From: Acanthochromis polyacanthus
Lineage: Eukaryota > Chordata > Actinopteri > Pomacentridae
Length of the DNA: 64,000 nucleotides
Direction of reading: 5' to 3'
Assembly: GCF_021347895.1 (NCBI RefSeq)
Contig: NC_067132.1
Coordinates: 9,416,995-9,480,994, forward strand
This document shows positions 1-13,563 of this stretch, one piece after another. The notes under the pieces were generated by a model that was given only the letters and a program-made list of their open reading frames with translations, was not told the origin of the DNA and made no database searches. Numbering within the stretch: position 1 is the first letter of the stretch; the number at the start of each line of letters is the position of its first letter. The translations under genes and the position numbers were made by a program.

Positions 1-2337
1 ATGGTTTCTAAACAGTGCTGCACCCAGGGCAAAATACCGACAGTGGCATGTAATTTTAATAGTGTCTTGTTAGGAAGGCTAGACTTTTGGATTTGTCTGT
101 CCTCTCCGCTCGCTAAGTGTTGTTGCAGCTCTGGTGAGTAAACACTCTCTACCTGTGGCGAGGCACATAGATGTCTCAACAAAAAAAGACGAAAGTTCAA
201 TAAGACAGTCACAGAAAGAAAAAGGACAGTTTTTCCCCTTTTTTTCTCTTCCTCAGAAATCACACTGTGACCCAGCGATCGTTAACAGCCATTAAAGGGA
301 CATTCGTTACTCTAGAGTGGCCTCAGTGTAATGTCGCCACTGCTGGTTTCCTGGGACACCAACCCCAGAGAGGCATGTGAGGATGTTCTTCCATCCTTCC
401 TCCAGCCTCCAACCGCTGCTAGCCGATTATCTCCCTCCCCGCGGAACTCATTATCTGCAACCTGTAATGTCAGTCAGTGTTTCCTTGCTCAGCCAGACTT
501 CTTTTAAACTAGAATGTGGAATTTGAAGCATCCTCAGAAAGCCATTTTGCTGAGGAGCTTCAGGAGAAAGTATGCAATGAGAGATTCATCAATGGATGTA
601 TAAGATAAGGTAACATCTCTTTGGTTTCATGCCATCTTGGGGTTGATGATATGGAATGTACCTTCAAAATAACACAACCTCAGTGCAGCTGCACATTCCC
701 TTGCCTGTTACTGAGACTCTGCCTCTTACAGGTCACAGCAAGATATGACATCTCTGCGCTTTCGCCTCATTGGACAAGGGCCTGCGCACACTAAACCAAT
801 CGATTTTCTCCTGAGAAAGTGGGAGCGGCTTGTGTTGATTGGCTGAAGCTCTGGAGGGAAGCCAGGCCTAATTCTTCTAAGAATGGTGTGAAAACAGTGG
901 GGAGAGGTATAAGGAGGGAGGGAGGGAGGATGGGAGCCGAAATGGTTCATCCTGGGTGGGAAAGCGGCGTGTTCTGCACCGTGGAGGCATGACATGCATT
1001 TATTCATGACATCAGGCCGAGCCCCAGTAGGGGGACAACACCACGGGCGAGGTGGAGGAGAAATGATTCTCAGCAGAAACTTCTATGCCTCTTAGGTCTC
1101 GCAGCTGAGCAAAGAAGATACCGTCAGGTTAGGGATTGCTCAGCTTCAGTGACGCTCTATGTGGTCTCTCCACCATGCTAAAATGTTGAAAAAGAAAAAC
1201 AATTTACAAGCACATGAATTGTATGCCATCTCAGATCAGTGTATTTTAATAGCCTTTTTCTCAACCAATATCAGTGTCCCTACCTGTTTACCATAAAGAG
1301 GTTCTTATATGGAAATGAACATTTTTTTCTGGCAGATGCATGGAAATTGATGCTACACCACCGTTTCAGAAAATTGTTTTCATACTTAAATGTATCTTTT
1401 TTCCTGCCATATCAGTCTCTCTGTCAGTTCTGTCTTCCATCAGTTTTTTCTTTCCTTCATGCTTAGAATTTATGTTTCTGGCTTGCTCTATTTTTCTTTT
1501 CAAGCTTGTATGTGTGTCAAATGGCCTGATTAACAGCTACATTTCAGTGGTGGTCTAGTTGTGAGCCGGCATAGCTCACCAAAGACACAAACATAGCTTC
1601 ACAGGCGCGTCTTATCCCCCACAACGAACACCCCAAAGGAGGACAAGGAGATAAAAGCAAAAGGGTTTGGACTAAAATAAATACATCTGTGGAGAATGGT
1701 CAGTCAAATGGAGCTGCGGGGCTATTTTTAGGTGGTATCTCAGCCTACACACATTTTATTGTACTTCCACTATGTTTGTTTGCGCCATTCAATGTGAATA
1801 TGTGTGTGTGTGTGTGTATGTGGAGGAGGGTATGGTAGAATTTCAGAATTCAAGCATCAGAGTTAATCCGCTCTTTTTGAAAAATGTTTTTCTTTTCTAG
1901 TCGTGCAGACCAGACAGAATATAGATACACAGAGCTGCATCCAACATATCGCAATTACATCAGAGTGAATAGCTGAGGATGTTCTCTGCCTTTAAACTAT
2001 CAGTATCAAAGCAACTGTTGAACTGAGTAAGTGCACATTTGTGTGTATGTGTGGGGGAATGTCTGTCTACAATTAAAAGTTCTTGAGTGTGTGAAGGTTT
2101 GTGCATTTGCAAGCTAGAAAAAAAAACATTCATTCATTTACTCTAATTATTCAGATTTAAGCAAAAGCAGGTACACACAACCATCTGTGTGTGTGTTTTA
2201 TCTATATGTGTGTGCCTGTATATCAAGGAACAGCTTGGCTTTTCCATATTTCAAACAGCCTGTGCAATACAAAGGACAAGGCCCAGCCCAACATGATTGC
2301 CTTTAATGTTTCACATAAATCACTGAGTTGTGTGTGT

Positions 2338-2340
<3 letters not shown>

Positions 2341-2377
<37 letters not shown>
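2341..2377. repeat. (GT)n microsatellite
   Basis: About 18 TG units, followed by a second, shorter TG block after TAGAG. The apparent short proteins here are runs of Val-Cys or His-Thr and are artefacts. Confidence 0.95.
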
Positions 2378-2381
<4 letters not shown>

Positions 2382-4445
2382 TGTGTGTGTGTATGTGTGA
2401 GGAGGGGAGGTGTGTTTTTGCACACGCTCAGAGGAACGTTTCAAATCCCTGACACCCCTGATTAAAGCCTCTCATTACAACACAAATAAACAGTCCAAAC
2501 ACATTCATACATCCATTTGTTAAAGTGTATGAGTGCGGTGAGGAGGGAGTTTCTGAAGGACAATTTACATCGCAGCACTTGAAGCAGCTCGGAGGGAACT
2601 TCATGTTTGAGTCAAGCTTGTGTGTGGGTGTTTGTGCGGAGAACCGTTTGTTACTTCTGATCATGCAAAATCAGATTGTGTTATTTGATTTGCTGACATT
2701 ATTACTGCTCTTAATCACCCTGCACTTTCCCTCTCTCTTACTTTGCAAACAAACGATCAGCAGCCAAACGTCTTTGTAGCCACAAGCAATGGATAAGCAG
2801 ACACACACACACACACACACACAAGCTCACATGCTCATATGCATATAGATATTCACATTTGGCTAATGCCTAACCAGCCTAGTCTATGCAGTAACACAGG
2901 GATGCAGGAGTAGAGGAGGAGAAGGGGCAGCGCTGTGGTTTCTCTGTGGAAGAGTTACAGTAGGTGGCTCAGCCTGTGACCTAGATACAGTACGGCACAC
3001 TGCATTCCTAATGGGCCATTTTGATCACTGCCACTCTGTGTGTCCTCAGCTAGGCTTCTGCCACATGCCTCAAACACACGCACTCAGCATTCAGCAAACA
3101 CAGCAGTCAAAGTCTTTCAATGATGGCAACCTCATATTAGAAAAAAAAGAGAAAGACAAGATAACCTAAATTCTGGATTAGCTGTATAAAATACCACAGT
3201 TATGTATGAAGTCATCAGAATCAGATACTTCTATTGACAATAGGCTTGGTGACGTATTTACAACTGCTCACACCTCCTACAGCTTATACCCATTAAGATG
3301 TGTAGGTGAGAGAAAAAAACAGCTTATGATTATTGTCACGATACAAGATTACATCAAATTAATTTGGCTCGTCAGGCCTCTTGTCTTTTCTGTTTTGATT
3401 ATCCGTGCTTCTCGCAATTGTCTCCCAACTAATTTACATGCTGATGAGTCTGGAGACAGATGTGTTTTGTGACGCTCAAGTGCCTGATTTCCAAGATGCT
3501 CGCCTAAAGGACGGGTGAGGGGAGAAGTGAGGCAGGTTTTCTGTCTCGTAAACGTCAGGCTTTGAAATACAGGCATGGACGCACGCCGGCCCGAGCATTG
3601 CATTTGAGTCCATCGGAGAGAAGAGACAGCAGAACCGCTGATCCGTGATATACATCCCTCCCAGCGTTCAGGGGGAGACGGGAGAGGTCTTTCTGTCAAT
3701 GCTACGATGAATCTCCAGGGCAGCTGGGAAGGAGGAGGGAAGGGGGATATGTGTGGATATATGGAAACAAAAAGGAGGGAGGGAGTGACAGTAATGGGGA
3801 GTAAAGTGAGGATGAGCAAGAGTAGGAATCCTGAGGAATCTCATGGACAGTGACTGTACATCACAAGCAGGGTTAGATAAATAATCCTGGACAACCGTTT
3901 TCCACAGTTGGAGATGGTAAAAACACCTACAAGAACAGAACCATGCATATATCACAATAAACAAGCTTCATATAGCATTTTTCAAGATATTAATTATCTG
4001 CAATACAGCGAACAATACAACTGTAAATCAATTGGATCAATCAACTTGAGTAGAAAAGGCATCCACTTCTGCCATATAGTACATGTTGCTTTTATATGTG
4101 CAATGTGTGCTATACTGATTGACAGTACAACAAGCATGTGCTTTATGCCACAGCAGGAAGGTGAGAATGATTAAACTGCTGTGTCAAAGCATTTCTTGCA
4201 TCACAAAAGTGAGATGCCTCTTGCTTGAGGAGCAGTGGGAGTTACTCCTGCTTTCAGACAGCTTTGTTTAGTGTCCATAATTCCTTGGAATCTACAAACC
4301 ACGTACCCTGTCTTTCAATGCAGAGAAAAGCATTTCAGTTTCATGTGTGCATTGGGTACAATCATAACAAAAAATGGACCAATGATGCATTGTGAGCTAG
4401 CAATCTCCCACTCAATATTAAAAAGTGAATTAAAAAGTTAGCAAT

Positions 4446-4568
4446 CAGTGGTGAAAGAAGATTTGGATTCTTTACTTCAGTAAAAGTACCAATACAGCAA
4501 TCTACAAACACTCCATTACAATAAAAGTCCTGCATGGAAAATCCTAATCAGGTAAAAGTACTTTAGAA
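4446..4568. repeat. Teleost interspersed repeat fragment (TTTACTTCAGTAAAAGTACC type)
   Basis: The stretch contains TTTACTTCAGTAAAAGTACCA and CCATTACAATAAAAGTCCTG, wording I recognise from a dispersed fish repeat with alternating 'gtaaaagtac' motifs. Class and ends are not known to me. It adjoins a SINE that starts about 20 bases further on. Confidence 0.5.
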
Positions 4569-4586
4569 TTACATGCTAAATGGTCC

Positions 4587-4924
<338 letters not shown>

Positions 4925-6477
4925 AAATTAAAAAGTTCTGATGCAAATTTTTTGATTTCAAATTGGTTTCTTTCACACTTACACAATCTGACTATAGACA
5001 ATAGCCTGTCATTTAATTAAATTTCCCAACTTACAGGCTAAATTTTGGACTGCATGGGGAGGAGGGATCTGCATAGGTTGCCACAGATTTGGGAACACTG
5101 GCCTAAGTCTGTGTTGGGAAACCTGGACTAATGGCAGTTGTGTTGCACACTTATCTCAACCTCTATGGTGTTATTTTTCACCTTTGCTCAATGAAGGGCA
5201 CACAAGTGGGGGTACTAGATGTCAATCAGAAGGTGCTAAACTCTCCAGTATCAACATAATTCTTATCCGGGCATGGATATAAAAGTGTTGATACACAATT
5301 AACTTTTAGGGGCCTTGAACGTGACACGTTATGGATCTGCAGGTGAAAATATTACCTGGCCTTTATCTGCTGCTGCATCCATCATCACATACTGTCTGCT
5401 CTCTCTCTGCCTTGCATTAACCACACTCCTTCATTTCACAAACTGAGAGAGGCAGGCAGCTCACACATCTTGGTAAGGCAGTGAGAGTCCAATTAAGATT
5501 CCTTCATGACAAACACAGGGAGGAATGAAATTCTGATCTAGCCATGAAAAGAATCTCCATTTCTCTGGTATGCTCACCAAAGACAAAAAAGATCAGAGCA
5601 GGAGAGAGAGGCAGAGAAGTTAAAAACCGCAAAGAAAAAACAGACAATTTCACTTTACATGCTGAACACATGTTGAGACACCGACAGAACAAGAGGAAAA
5701 CGGATCCTGACTTTAATTGGTTGCCTTTGATGGAAATCAGAAGTGTAATTCAACATCGATTGATATTACCTTTGTAATTCAAAAGCAATTTTCCCAGCTC
5801 TTTTTTCTTGCTTGCCTACCCCGCGATTGTCTCTCTCTCACCACCCATCTTCTCACTCACATGTTAAGGTCTATGCGTACATCAGCAGGTGGGAACTCAG
5901 CGAATGGGGAAGGTCATTTCAGCCAAAGGCCTCTATTTCATTACATGCTAAGCCTGCTGGATGGGTGAGCAGACTAGTAATGACCCCTACTGTATCAGGC
6001 AGCCCACTTCATTTGCATAGCACATAGGGGAAAATAAATAGATTCTCCCATGTGCATTTCTCACCTCTGTCTCTGTAATATCAAGCATGCTATGCATTTC
6101 TAATTCAACGTAAACCTTTTTCTTCTTAAGACCAAAACGTACATTTAATAGTGTTTATTAAAGGACACATTAGTGATTCATTTGCACTATTTAAGAAAAC
6201 AAACCGGGATTGTGCCGTTCTTAGATCCATGTACGTGTTCTTTATGTTTTCTCATTATTTTCAAATCAGCCCTCCGAGAGTCGACTCGCATTGAACATCC
6301 TTTCTCTGATTGATCAAAGCGATCCGGGCAAGAGCGAAAAAAAATAACATCAAAGTGTCTCAAAGTGTGAAAAACAAATATCAAACAGAGAGCCAGGAAG
6401 TTAAGAAACATCAGGCGGTTTCTTTCAGAAAAGAGAGAGGGGGCATAAAGCAAGATGGATAGCTCGAGCTTAACAGG

Positions 6478-6619
6478 AAGAGAAGAGAAGAGAAGAGAAG
6501 AGAAGAGAAGAGAAGAGAAGAGAAGAAAAGAGAAGAGAAGAGAAGAGAAGAGAAGAGAAGAGAAGAGAAGAGAAGAGAAGAGAAGAGAAGAGAAGAGAAG
6601 AGAAGAGAAGAGAAGAGAA
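6478..6619. repeat. (AGAAG)n pentanucleotide array
   Basis: About 28 units of AGAAG with one interruption (AGAAGAAAAG near 6521). The strand is pure purine, so neither strand can contain a stop codon, which explains the overlapping open frames of Arg-Glu-Lys or Ser-Leu-Phe here. No protein is implied. Confidence 0.98.
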
Positions 6620-6874
6620 AACCCAGTCTTGGGTGTGTATCTGGTTGAGATTCCACTGGGGTTGGATCATTAGTAGTCATAGGCCTGGTAGAGTATGGAG
6701 GGGTGCACTGCTACACTTAATTTGAGCTCTTTAATAACACACTTTATGAATTCAGTCATGTTTGCAGCCCTCTGCAGGAGACACAGCATGAGAGACATCG
6801 GTGGATCTCATTTCAGGCCGACAAGATCTCAGATTCAATTAACTCCATCGTGCAACACCGCCTCCCCTCTCTCT

Positions 6875-6990
<116 letters not shown>

Positions 6991-8305
6991 TACAAACTAG
7001 CCTCCTCACTAATCCCTATGCTTTAAGGTCTATCTTGGAGCACTGCATGATCATTCTAAACCTAATTACTCCAGGACCGTCTGAGGAGGCCCAGTGCTGC
7101 CCAATCACATTTGCATCGAGTGGCCAAAAGCAGAGGAAGTGTGGCCAGACAACTGAAGCCCTCCTCCAACCGCCTTATGCCTAAAACGGCCATATCTCAC
7201 TCTTGTATAGTGGCTAAAGTCACAGAGCATCACTTCCTCCCCCTTCCCTAATTCTATCACTCAGCCTCTACTAGGTCTGAATGGTTCAGTTTCCCCTCCA
7301 GAAATTGACAGTGACATTTCTTGTGTGTGTTTTTTTGACAACAGACACAAAGCCGTGTTGCTTTAACCTGGCAGACAAAATAGTTTTGTTGTTTTACTGT
7401 TTTCATCCCTTGTCGCTGCTTTCTCTGTGACAGTGGCGCTAATCTTCTCGGCAGGGGCTTTTATTGTTCGCTGTTTGGCCCCCTGCTGGGCCTCTCTGGT
7501 ACATGACTGACAGCAGAGTAATGGATGTCACACTCACAGGACACTTTTGTGAGAGAGTTTGGCGTTCACCCCGTAAAAATGACCCCTTTAAAGTCAGGGA
7601 ATCATGCATTGACTTTGAAGATGCAAGAGAGGGGAGGTCTTCTGAAAGGATGTTTTTCCCAAGAAGTTGAAAAAGCTGACCCACTCTCTGTGCAGTGCCC
7701 TCAGTGACATGATATTTCTTTTAGCTGGGCAGCCATTTGAAGGTGATATTGAGGCATGACTTTGCACTTGGTGAAGCTGCCAAGTTCTGTATTGAGTTCC
7801 CAATGAAATATTTAACCATGACAACGAAAATTTGTGGCTCACTTTGCTTTCATCCGATCCACAGAGAAGTCAAAGGTCAGGTACGCAAATGTTCTTCTAG
7901 AGCTGACAAGAAGGCACACTGTTGCAGACAGACGATTTATCGACAACAGAAAAGCCATTTCTCCACTGGAGAGTGGTGCCATTTACACTGGCACTACTAT
8001 CTACATCACTTTCACTGCATTACTCATATTGTTTGCATCACTCCGAATGTCATTTGATCTTAAAAGGCATCTTTCCTCTGCAAAAACACAGGGCACTTGT
8101 GAGGTGGTGTGAACGGTCCCATTATTGATGCTTACAGTCTTTCTGTTTGCTTTTGGTGTAGGATTCCACACCTTGACGATGGCATCACCTAAGAGGGCAG
8201 CAAACAATCACAAATAGAAATCTGTATATCTATCCATTCATTATCTAGACACCGCTTAATGCTCATTAGGGTCGCTGGTGGGCTGGAACCTATCCCAGGT
8301 GACTA

Positions 8306-8840
8306 AAAGCTGGGTTATACTTTCTGCACGAACGAGCCACGCGGAAATCGGCCGCGTGGAAATCCACACGAGAGAACGTGTGTGCATTTGTACTCTGTGC
8401 GGTCTCCGCTCCGAAACTGCAGGGGGCAGTGTATCAGAAACACACAGCTACCTGTTCTACTCTTGTACTAAGCTATAGTAGAAGACGTTTGCTGTTGTTT
8501 ACATCACTTACAACATGGTATTTTACTGAATAGTTGCATTTTAGTGGTTACTTTTAATTTCATACCATGAAATGCTCATAACCCGGTTGTCCCGCTGATC
8601 TCTGTGTGATAAATCGTATAAGTGCACGTATTTCTAGACTTCAGCTGCGAGTAGGTCTTGTTCCTCTGCCATGTTTTTCCACGTGGCTCCGTCCGCGTAG
8701 TCAGAAAAATGTGGAGGTGCACAACGGGGAATTTCTCCACGTGAGAAGGGCCGCACGAGGGTGTAGCTCCTAAAATGACTCAATTTTTCTGCACGGAGCC
8801 GCATGGACTTCATGGACGCAGAAAGCATAAAACAGGCTTT
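8306..8840. mobile_element. MITE-like element with terminal inverted repeats, inside the old SINE
   Basis: The left end AAAGCTGGGTTATACTTTCTGC (8306-8327) is mirrored by the right end GCAGAAAGCATAAAACAGGCTT, an imperfect inverted repeat of about 22 bases. The interior is GC- and CpG-rich (CACGCGGAAATCGG, GGCCGCACGAGG) unlike its surroundings. The host SINE resumes exactly after it. The flank is TA on both sides if one A is shifted, so a TA or TWA target duplication is possible; this fits Tc1/mariner or Harbinger classes but does not decide between them. No transposase is encoded. Confidence 0.75.
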
Positions 8841-8905
8841 AGGGTGAAGGCAGGGCACACCCTGGACAGGTCATCAGTCAACTACAGAGACAAACACACA
8901 CAATC

Positions 8906-9264
8906 ATCCATCCATCCTCTATATACCGCTTTATCGTCACTGGGGTCGCGGGGGGTGCTGGAGCCTATCCCAGCTGACTCGGGCGAAGGCAGGGGACACC
9001 CTGGACAGGTCGCCAGTCTGTCGCAGGGCTACATATACAGACAAACAATCACACTCGCATTCACACCTACGGGCAATTTAGAGTAATCAATTAACCTCAG
9101 CATATTTTTGGACTGTGGGAGGAAGTCGGAGTACCCGGAGAAAACCCATGCATGCACAGGGAGAACATGCAAACTCCATGCAGAAAGATTCCACCCCGGG
9201 ATTCGAACCAGGGATCTTCTTGCTGCAAGACAAAAGTGCTAACCACTACTCCACTGAGCAGCCC
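8906..9264 (-). mobile_element. Full-length V-SINE/AFC-like SINE with 12-bp target site duplication
   Basis: On the minus strand it starts with a tRNA-like head (CTGCTCAGTGGAGTAGTGGTT as A-box region, GGTTCGAATCC as B box), passes through GGAGTTTGCATGTTCTCCC and TTTTCTCCGGGTACTCCG, and ends with an L2-type tail (GGATAGGCTCCAGCACCCCC, then GGATGGATGGAT). ACACACACAATC occurs at 8894-8905 and again at 9265-9276, an exact 12-base target duplication. The intact B box and clean duplication suggest it is younger than the host SINE. The family name is from memory of teleost V-SINE/AFC sequences. Confidence 0.9.
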
Positions 9265-9401
9265 ACACACACAATCAAATTCACATAAATACATTTATGT
9301 ATGGCTAGCTCTTATAATGACCAAGATGAAAGCGTAGAAGTAAGGACAGTCTAGCCCGAGGGTTAATACACTAAACATACTGTATTTGCACACCACATAT
9401 A

Positions 9402-9708
9402 CATCCATTATCCATACACAGCTCTGTAAGATCATAGAAGGCTGGAGTCTGTCCCAGCTCACTTAAGGGGAAGACAAGGGACACCCTGGACATGTCACCA
9501 GTCTATGACAGGGTTATAAGAGAGACAAACACACACACTCACTCATATTCACACCTATGGACAATTCAGAATCATCCGTTAACCTCAGCATGTTTTTGGA
9601 CTGTAGGAGGAAGCTGGAGAACCATGAGAAAACCCGCACATGCACAGTGAAAACATGCAAACTCCACACAGAAAGATCCCAGGCTGGGACACGAACCAGG
9701 GATCCTCT
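9402..9708 (-). mobile_element. Diverged V-SINE/AFC-like SINE copy
   Basis: It shares CCCAGCTCAC, GGGACACCCTGGACATGTC, ACACCTATGGACAATTCAGA, CCTCAGCATGTTTTTGGACTG and GAACCAGGGATCC with the copy at 8906-9264, in the same orientation. The tRNA-like head beyond the B box (before 9715) is lost and the body has many substitutions. It is the third copy of this family within 1.5 kb. Confidence 0.85.
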
Positions 9709-12700
9709 AAATAGCCACATTTTTCTTCCTACAAAAACAGCCCTAGAAAAGGTTGTACAGGGTTAGTTTTGCAGTTGTATGCACAGAGGTGTAGGCGACC
9801 CTAAAATGGACAGCGTGTGGACCGATAGGCCTTCAGCTTGATCCTGCGCCCTGTGCTCGCCTGTACTACCTCATCACAGACATTATGATGAGTGGAGCAG
9901 AGCAAAGGAAGAACAATTATCATTTTCTCTCAGATTGCATTCAGCAGATGTCAGGGCCCACATGTGGAGGCGGCTAATTGCTGTCTCCAAATCAACTGTG
10001 GCATAATACTACAAGCATATGTGAGCGCGCGTGTGTGCTGGGGAGAGTGGAGGGGCTGAGGGGTGTTTTATACAGAGAAAGTGTGTGCGCTGATCCATCA
10101 GGCACGCCACGTGTGTGTGCATAAAAAGCCAAGCTAATGTGTGTGTCATATCTTTGCACTAATCATCAAACCGGCTTACCCGCCATCAGCTGTTCACACC
10201 CACACGAGCAGAAAGAATCATTTGGTATGAAGACACGGAGTAGGGCACAGGCATGCTAACTACCAACTCTCATGCTACACACAAGGCAGTTCATGCCTTT
10301 GTGGCATGGTATCCATATTGTAGGCATACTTAAGCATGCAACACACACACACACACACACATTCGCGCCACCCCTTACCCACTCCAGGCGTGCTCCCACT
10401 ATGCCTAAGAATAATAAAGATTGAAGGATCCCTCCACGCCAGCTTTCACTGCTCTCCTTTCCACTCTACACCCGGGTCTCTCTGCGTAGCCTTGAGTGCG
10501 GCTGCCTTCGTGGGGAGGAGCACGCAGACGAGGTCCCTAGGGTGACAGAGGGCGAGGAAAGGGGCGGGGGTGCATTGCTGTCACCCTGAGCACCAGTGTT
10601 GGCTGATGGCTCGGCATGAGGCATGCCACTTATCAGATTGGTGGGAAGGGTGGGAGTTGGAGGGGTTGGGAAAAAAGAGAATGATGAGGAAACACTGGGG
10701 AGAGAGGATGAAGGTGATGCCCAAGCCCATTAACGCAGTCTTTTCATGTATACACACACACACACACAGACATGCAAATTTACACACACCTTGAAACTGC
10801 ACATGCACGTGCCACAACACACAAAAATATACGAAACTGCCAAAGATCCTCCCTGCAGGCAGACAGCAGCACGATGCCGTGACTACTACTGTGAAAAGCT
10901 CCCGTCTTTTCTCATTCGCCCTCTCCCTTTCCTTTTCATCCTTCTTTCCCACTCTCCCTTGGTGCCCCAGTTCACTCCAGTGCACACGCTCCCTCTCTCC
11001 TTCCACCCTTACCCAATCCACCCCCACCTCTCTCGGGTCCCCATTTCCCATCCCAGTCCTTCTTTCCACTTTTGCAGCCTTCACCCACTTGTCTCCTTCA
11101 TGCTACATTGTCTGTGGTATCATGATACATTTCTCTCACTCTTTTGTAAAACATTTACACACAAGAAAATGGTATCTGAATATTAGATATCTAAACATAT
11201 AAAAATGCACATTTACACACCTTAAAGCAACATGAAGAAGGTGCATTCACACATGTATAAATATATACAAAGCTGCAAAGTCTAATTAATATATCCACTG
11301 TCATGTTATTTTAACAATAACCTCATTGCTATAGCTCAGGTTGATTAAGGTCTTTTTTTTTGTCTTGCATGAGCACACACACAGCATGGTCACACACACA
11401 TAATCACATCAAGAGATGGAGATGGGGCTTTGATGGAGGAGGTCAGTCAGTCACAGAGCAGATAAACAACACCTCATTAGGCATGTTGAAGGGAGTTGCA
11501 CTCCGGCCGAGACATCATTGTTTGCTAGCATGCTAACAGAGCCCTGGGCAAAGCTTGTAACATCTAAACAATCCTGATAGGATTGGAAAGTAATGATCAC
11601 ATGTTCTCCACTAGATAGGACATGAATGATCACGTACAATGGTTTGGGGTATAATGCATGACCATGCACTCCCCTATATCCCGCTGGATGCAGACATGGA
11701 CACAGTAGAAGATGCATGCAACAGACATTGTTGAAATAACAGTGATGTCAAACTGCCTGGGGCTGGTTTTTATCCTACGCATGCATGCACTTGCTATCCA
11801 TTCATAAGATTATGAACTATCCATTACTGGGTGGTACAGGACTGTATACCAGACAGGATATAGTTGGTACGGTATGAATCCAGAGAGGCAGGGAATCTGA
11901 GGCTATGTGCTGGATTTCTTTTTTTTTTTTTTGCTTTGGACTTTAGCCAGTCATTTTTTCTTTCCATCACACACTCACACACTTTCAGTCATTCTTGCAC
12001 TTGCAGTATTTATCTCACACTCTCTCACTCTGTGCTCCCTCTCTCTCCCTATATTAGGCCATCCTCCTTTTTCCCTGGCTCTCATGTTAATGCACTCCCA
12101 ATCAGGCTGTCCATTAAGTGGACGTGCACTACACGTTCATCAGGCCATCTAAAGACCTGCATGCAAATGAGCTCAAATTGCAGTGCGCTGCAAGCTCCTT
12201 GAAATCTCCTTAGAGGGAGGACTGTGAGTCTCAGACATGCTTCTGTGAGAAATGCAGGGAAAAGAGAACACCGGGCTGTCCATTTTATACATATGAGAAT
12301 CACACAGACAAGCAGTACAAAGGATTAACCCAATCAGAATGTGTTTTTGATGTTTCGATGCAACGGTGACACACGGATGTGAAGCTTGCTAATGTAAATT
12401 TCATCTGTGATGTGTAAGCCTGAGTGTGGAGCTTCTGTCTGCCAAAGCCTTTGTCATGCACACTAAAACTTTCCCATTCTGAAATCAGTCAAAACTTTTT
12501 CCCAGAATCTCTAAAAGTGAGACACACAACAGACAGATCTTCCTTCCCTTTCTTCCATTTTGACCGCTAGGCATTTCACATCACTCCATTTTGTTCTTTA
12601 TAAAAAAGTTTGTTATTTTATCCAGTGGGATTCACTCAATCTAGCCTTAGTTCTTTGCCATCTGTAATTTAAAAAAACCACACAAACCTGTTAGGTTGTG

Positions 12701-12887
12701 AGTGAACAGAGAGAAAAAAGAAAAGGACAGTATAGATGTGTAGGTGTGAGAAGTCATAATTGTAAGTAGAACATTGTTTGAGGTAGCAGACGAAGTAGCA
12801 GCAGCAGTGAGAAGAAGAAAGAGCTTGAGAGTCAGAAGCGGTTTGCTCAAATAAAGGTCTGGATATTTTCAGGAGTCACATGTGGAA

Positions 12888-13005
12888 CATATATATATTT
12901 TTATTTGACCTGGTAAAAGACCCATTGAGATTGAGACCTCTTTCACAAGGGTGACCTGGCCAAGAGAGGCAGCAGCAAACGTCAAAGTAAACAAATAACA
13001 AATAG
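12888..13005. repeat. Teleost interspersed repeat fragment (TTTGACCTGGTAAAAG type)
   Basis: It carries TTTTATTTGACCTGGTAAAAG, CCCATTGAGATTGAGACCTC, TTTCACAAGGGTGACCTGGC and CAAGAGAGGCAGCAGCAAAC, which I recognise as a widespread fish repeat (consensus like AACCAGGTAAAAGTCTCATTGAGAT...CAAGAGAGACCTGGCCAAG). Its class is unknown to me. Confidence 0.6.
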
Positions 13006-13563
13006 TCCGTATCAGTTGCTGCACTACTGGACCTACTCGATTTGGTAGAGGTGAGAGATGGTGCTGGGATAGAGCATGATGAAGGCAGGACATGACTCAA
13101 AGTGTATGTTGAGTGTTTTGTTCACAGCATATCAAAGATAGCAGACAAGGCTACCTACTCACTGTAATCACTAGTAATGATGAGCATTTTCACATTAACA
13201 TCAGTTAGAATTGACCAATCAAGTCTGATAAACCCAACACCTCCTGAGTAATAAGGAAGCTGGTGCTGGGTCTCTGGTGAAATCTGTTCCAGACCGGCCA
13301 CAGGACCCCCAATTTTCTTTATTACTCAGTCAAGGAATGTGGTGGAGTTACGTGATGATCGGCGTACATTTGTCTTTCCATTAATCTGTCTGTCTGTGTG
13401 CAACATAACTCAGAAACGGACAAACAGAATTGGCTGAAATTTCCAGGGAAAGTCAGAGGACCACCTGATTAGATTTTGGCAGTGATGTGGCTTATAGTCT
13501 GGATCCACAGATTTGTTAAAGATTTCTGTATTGTGAGATAGCGTCACAACGTAACTGCAACTA

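Larger units (their letters stand above)
8229..9291 (-). mobile_element. Old V-SINE/AFC-like SINE copy, split by two later insertions
   Basis: Pieces of one diverged SINE lie at 8229-8303 (CCATTCATTATCTAGACACC...AACCTATCCCAGGTGAC), 8842-8905 (GGGTGAAGGCAGGGCACACC...CAGAGACAAACACACACAATC) and 9277-9291 (AAATTCACATAAAT). In that order they follow the consensus also seen in the intact copy at 8906-9264 (CTATCCCAGCTGACTCGGGC|GAAGGCAGGGGACACCCTGG...ATTCACACC). The first gap is a MITE-like element and the second gap is a younger SINE. The older copy is visibly more diverged. Confidence 0.8.

Noticed and set aside
3349..3819. 156-codon minus-strand open frame
   Set aside because: No motif or family recognised, no splice or promoter context, and composition like random intron sequence.
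6478..6619. Repeat-rich protein (REEKR or SSLLF runs)
   Set aside because: Artefact of a pentanucleotide array that cannot contain stop codons.
9198..9264. tRNA gene suggested by A and B boxes
   Set aside because: The boxes belong to the head of a SINE; there is no cloverleaf and the SINE body follows directly. The same applies at 31187, 37676, 59706 and 59934.
10581..11084. 167-codon minus-strand open frame
   Set aside because: Translation includes a Cys-Val microsatellite run and low-complexity Arg/Glu; it contains no recognisable domain.
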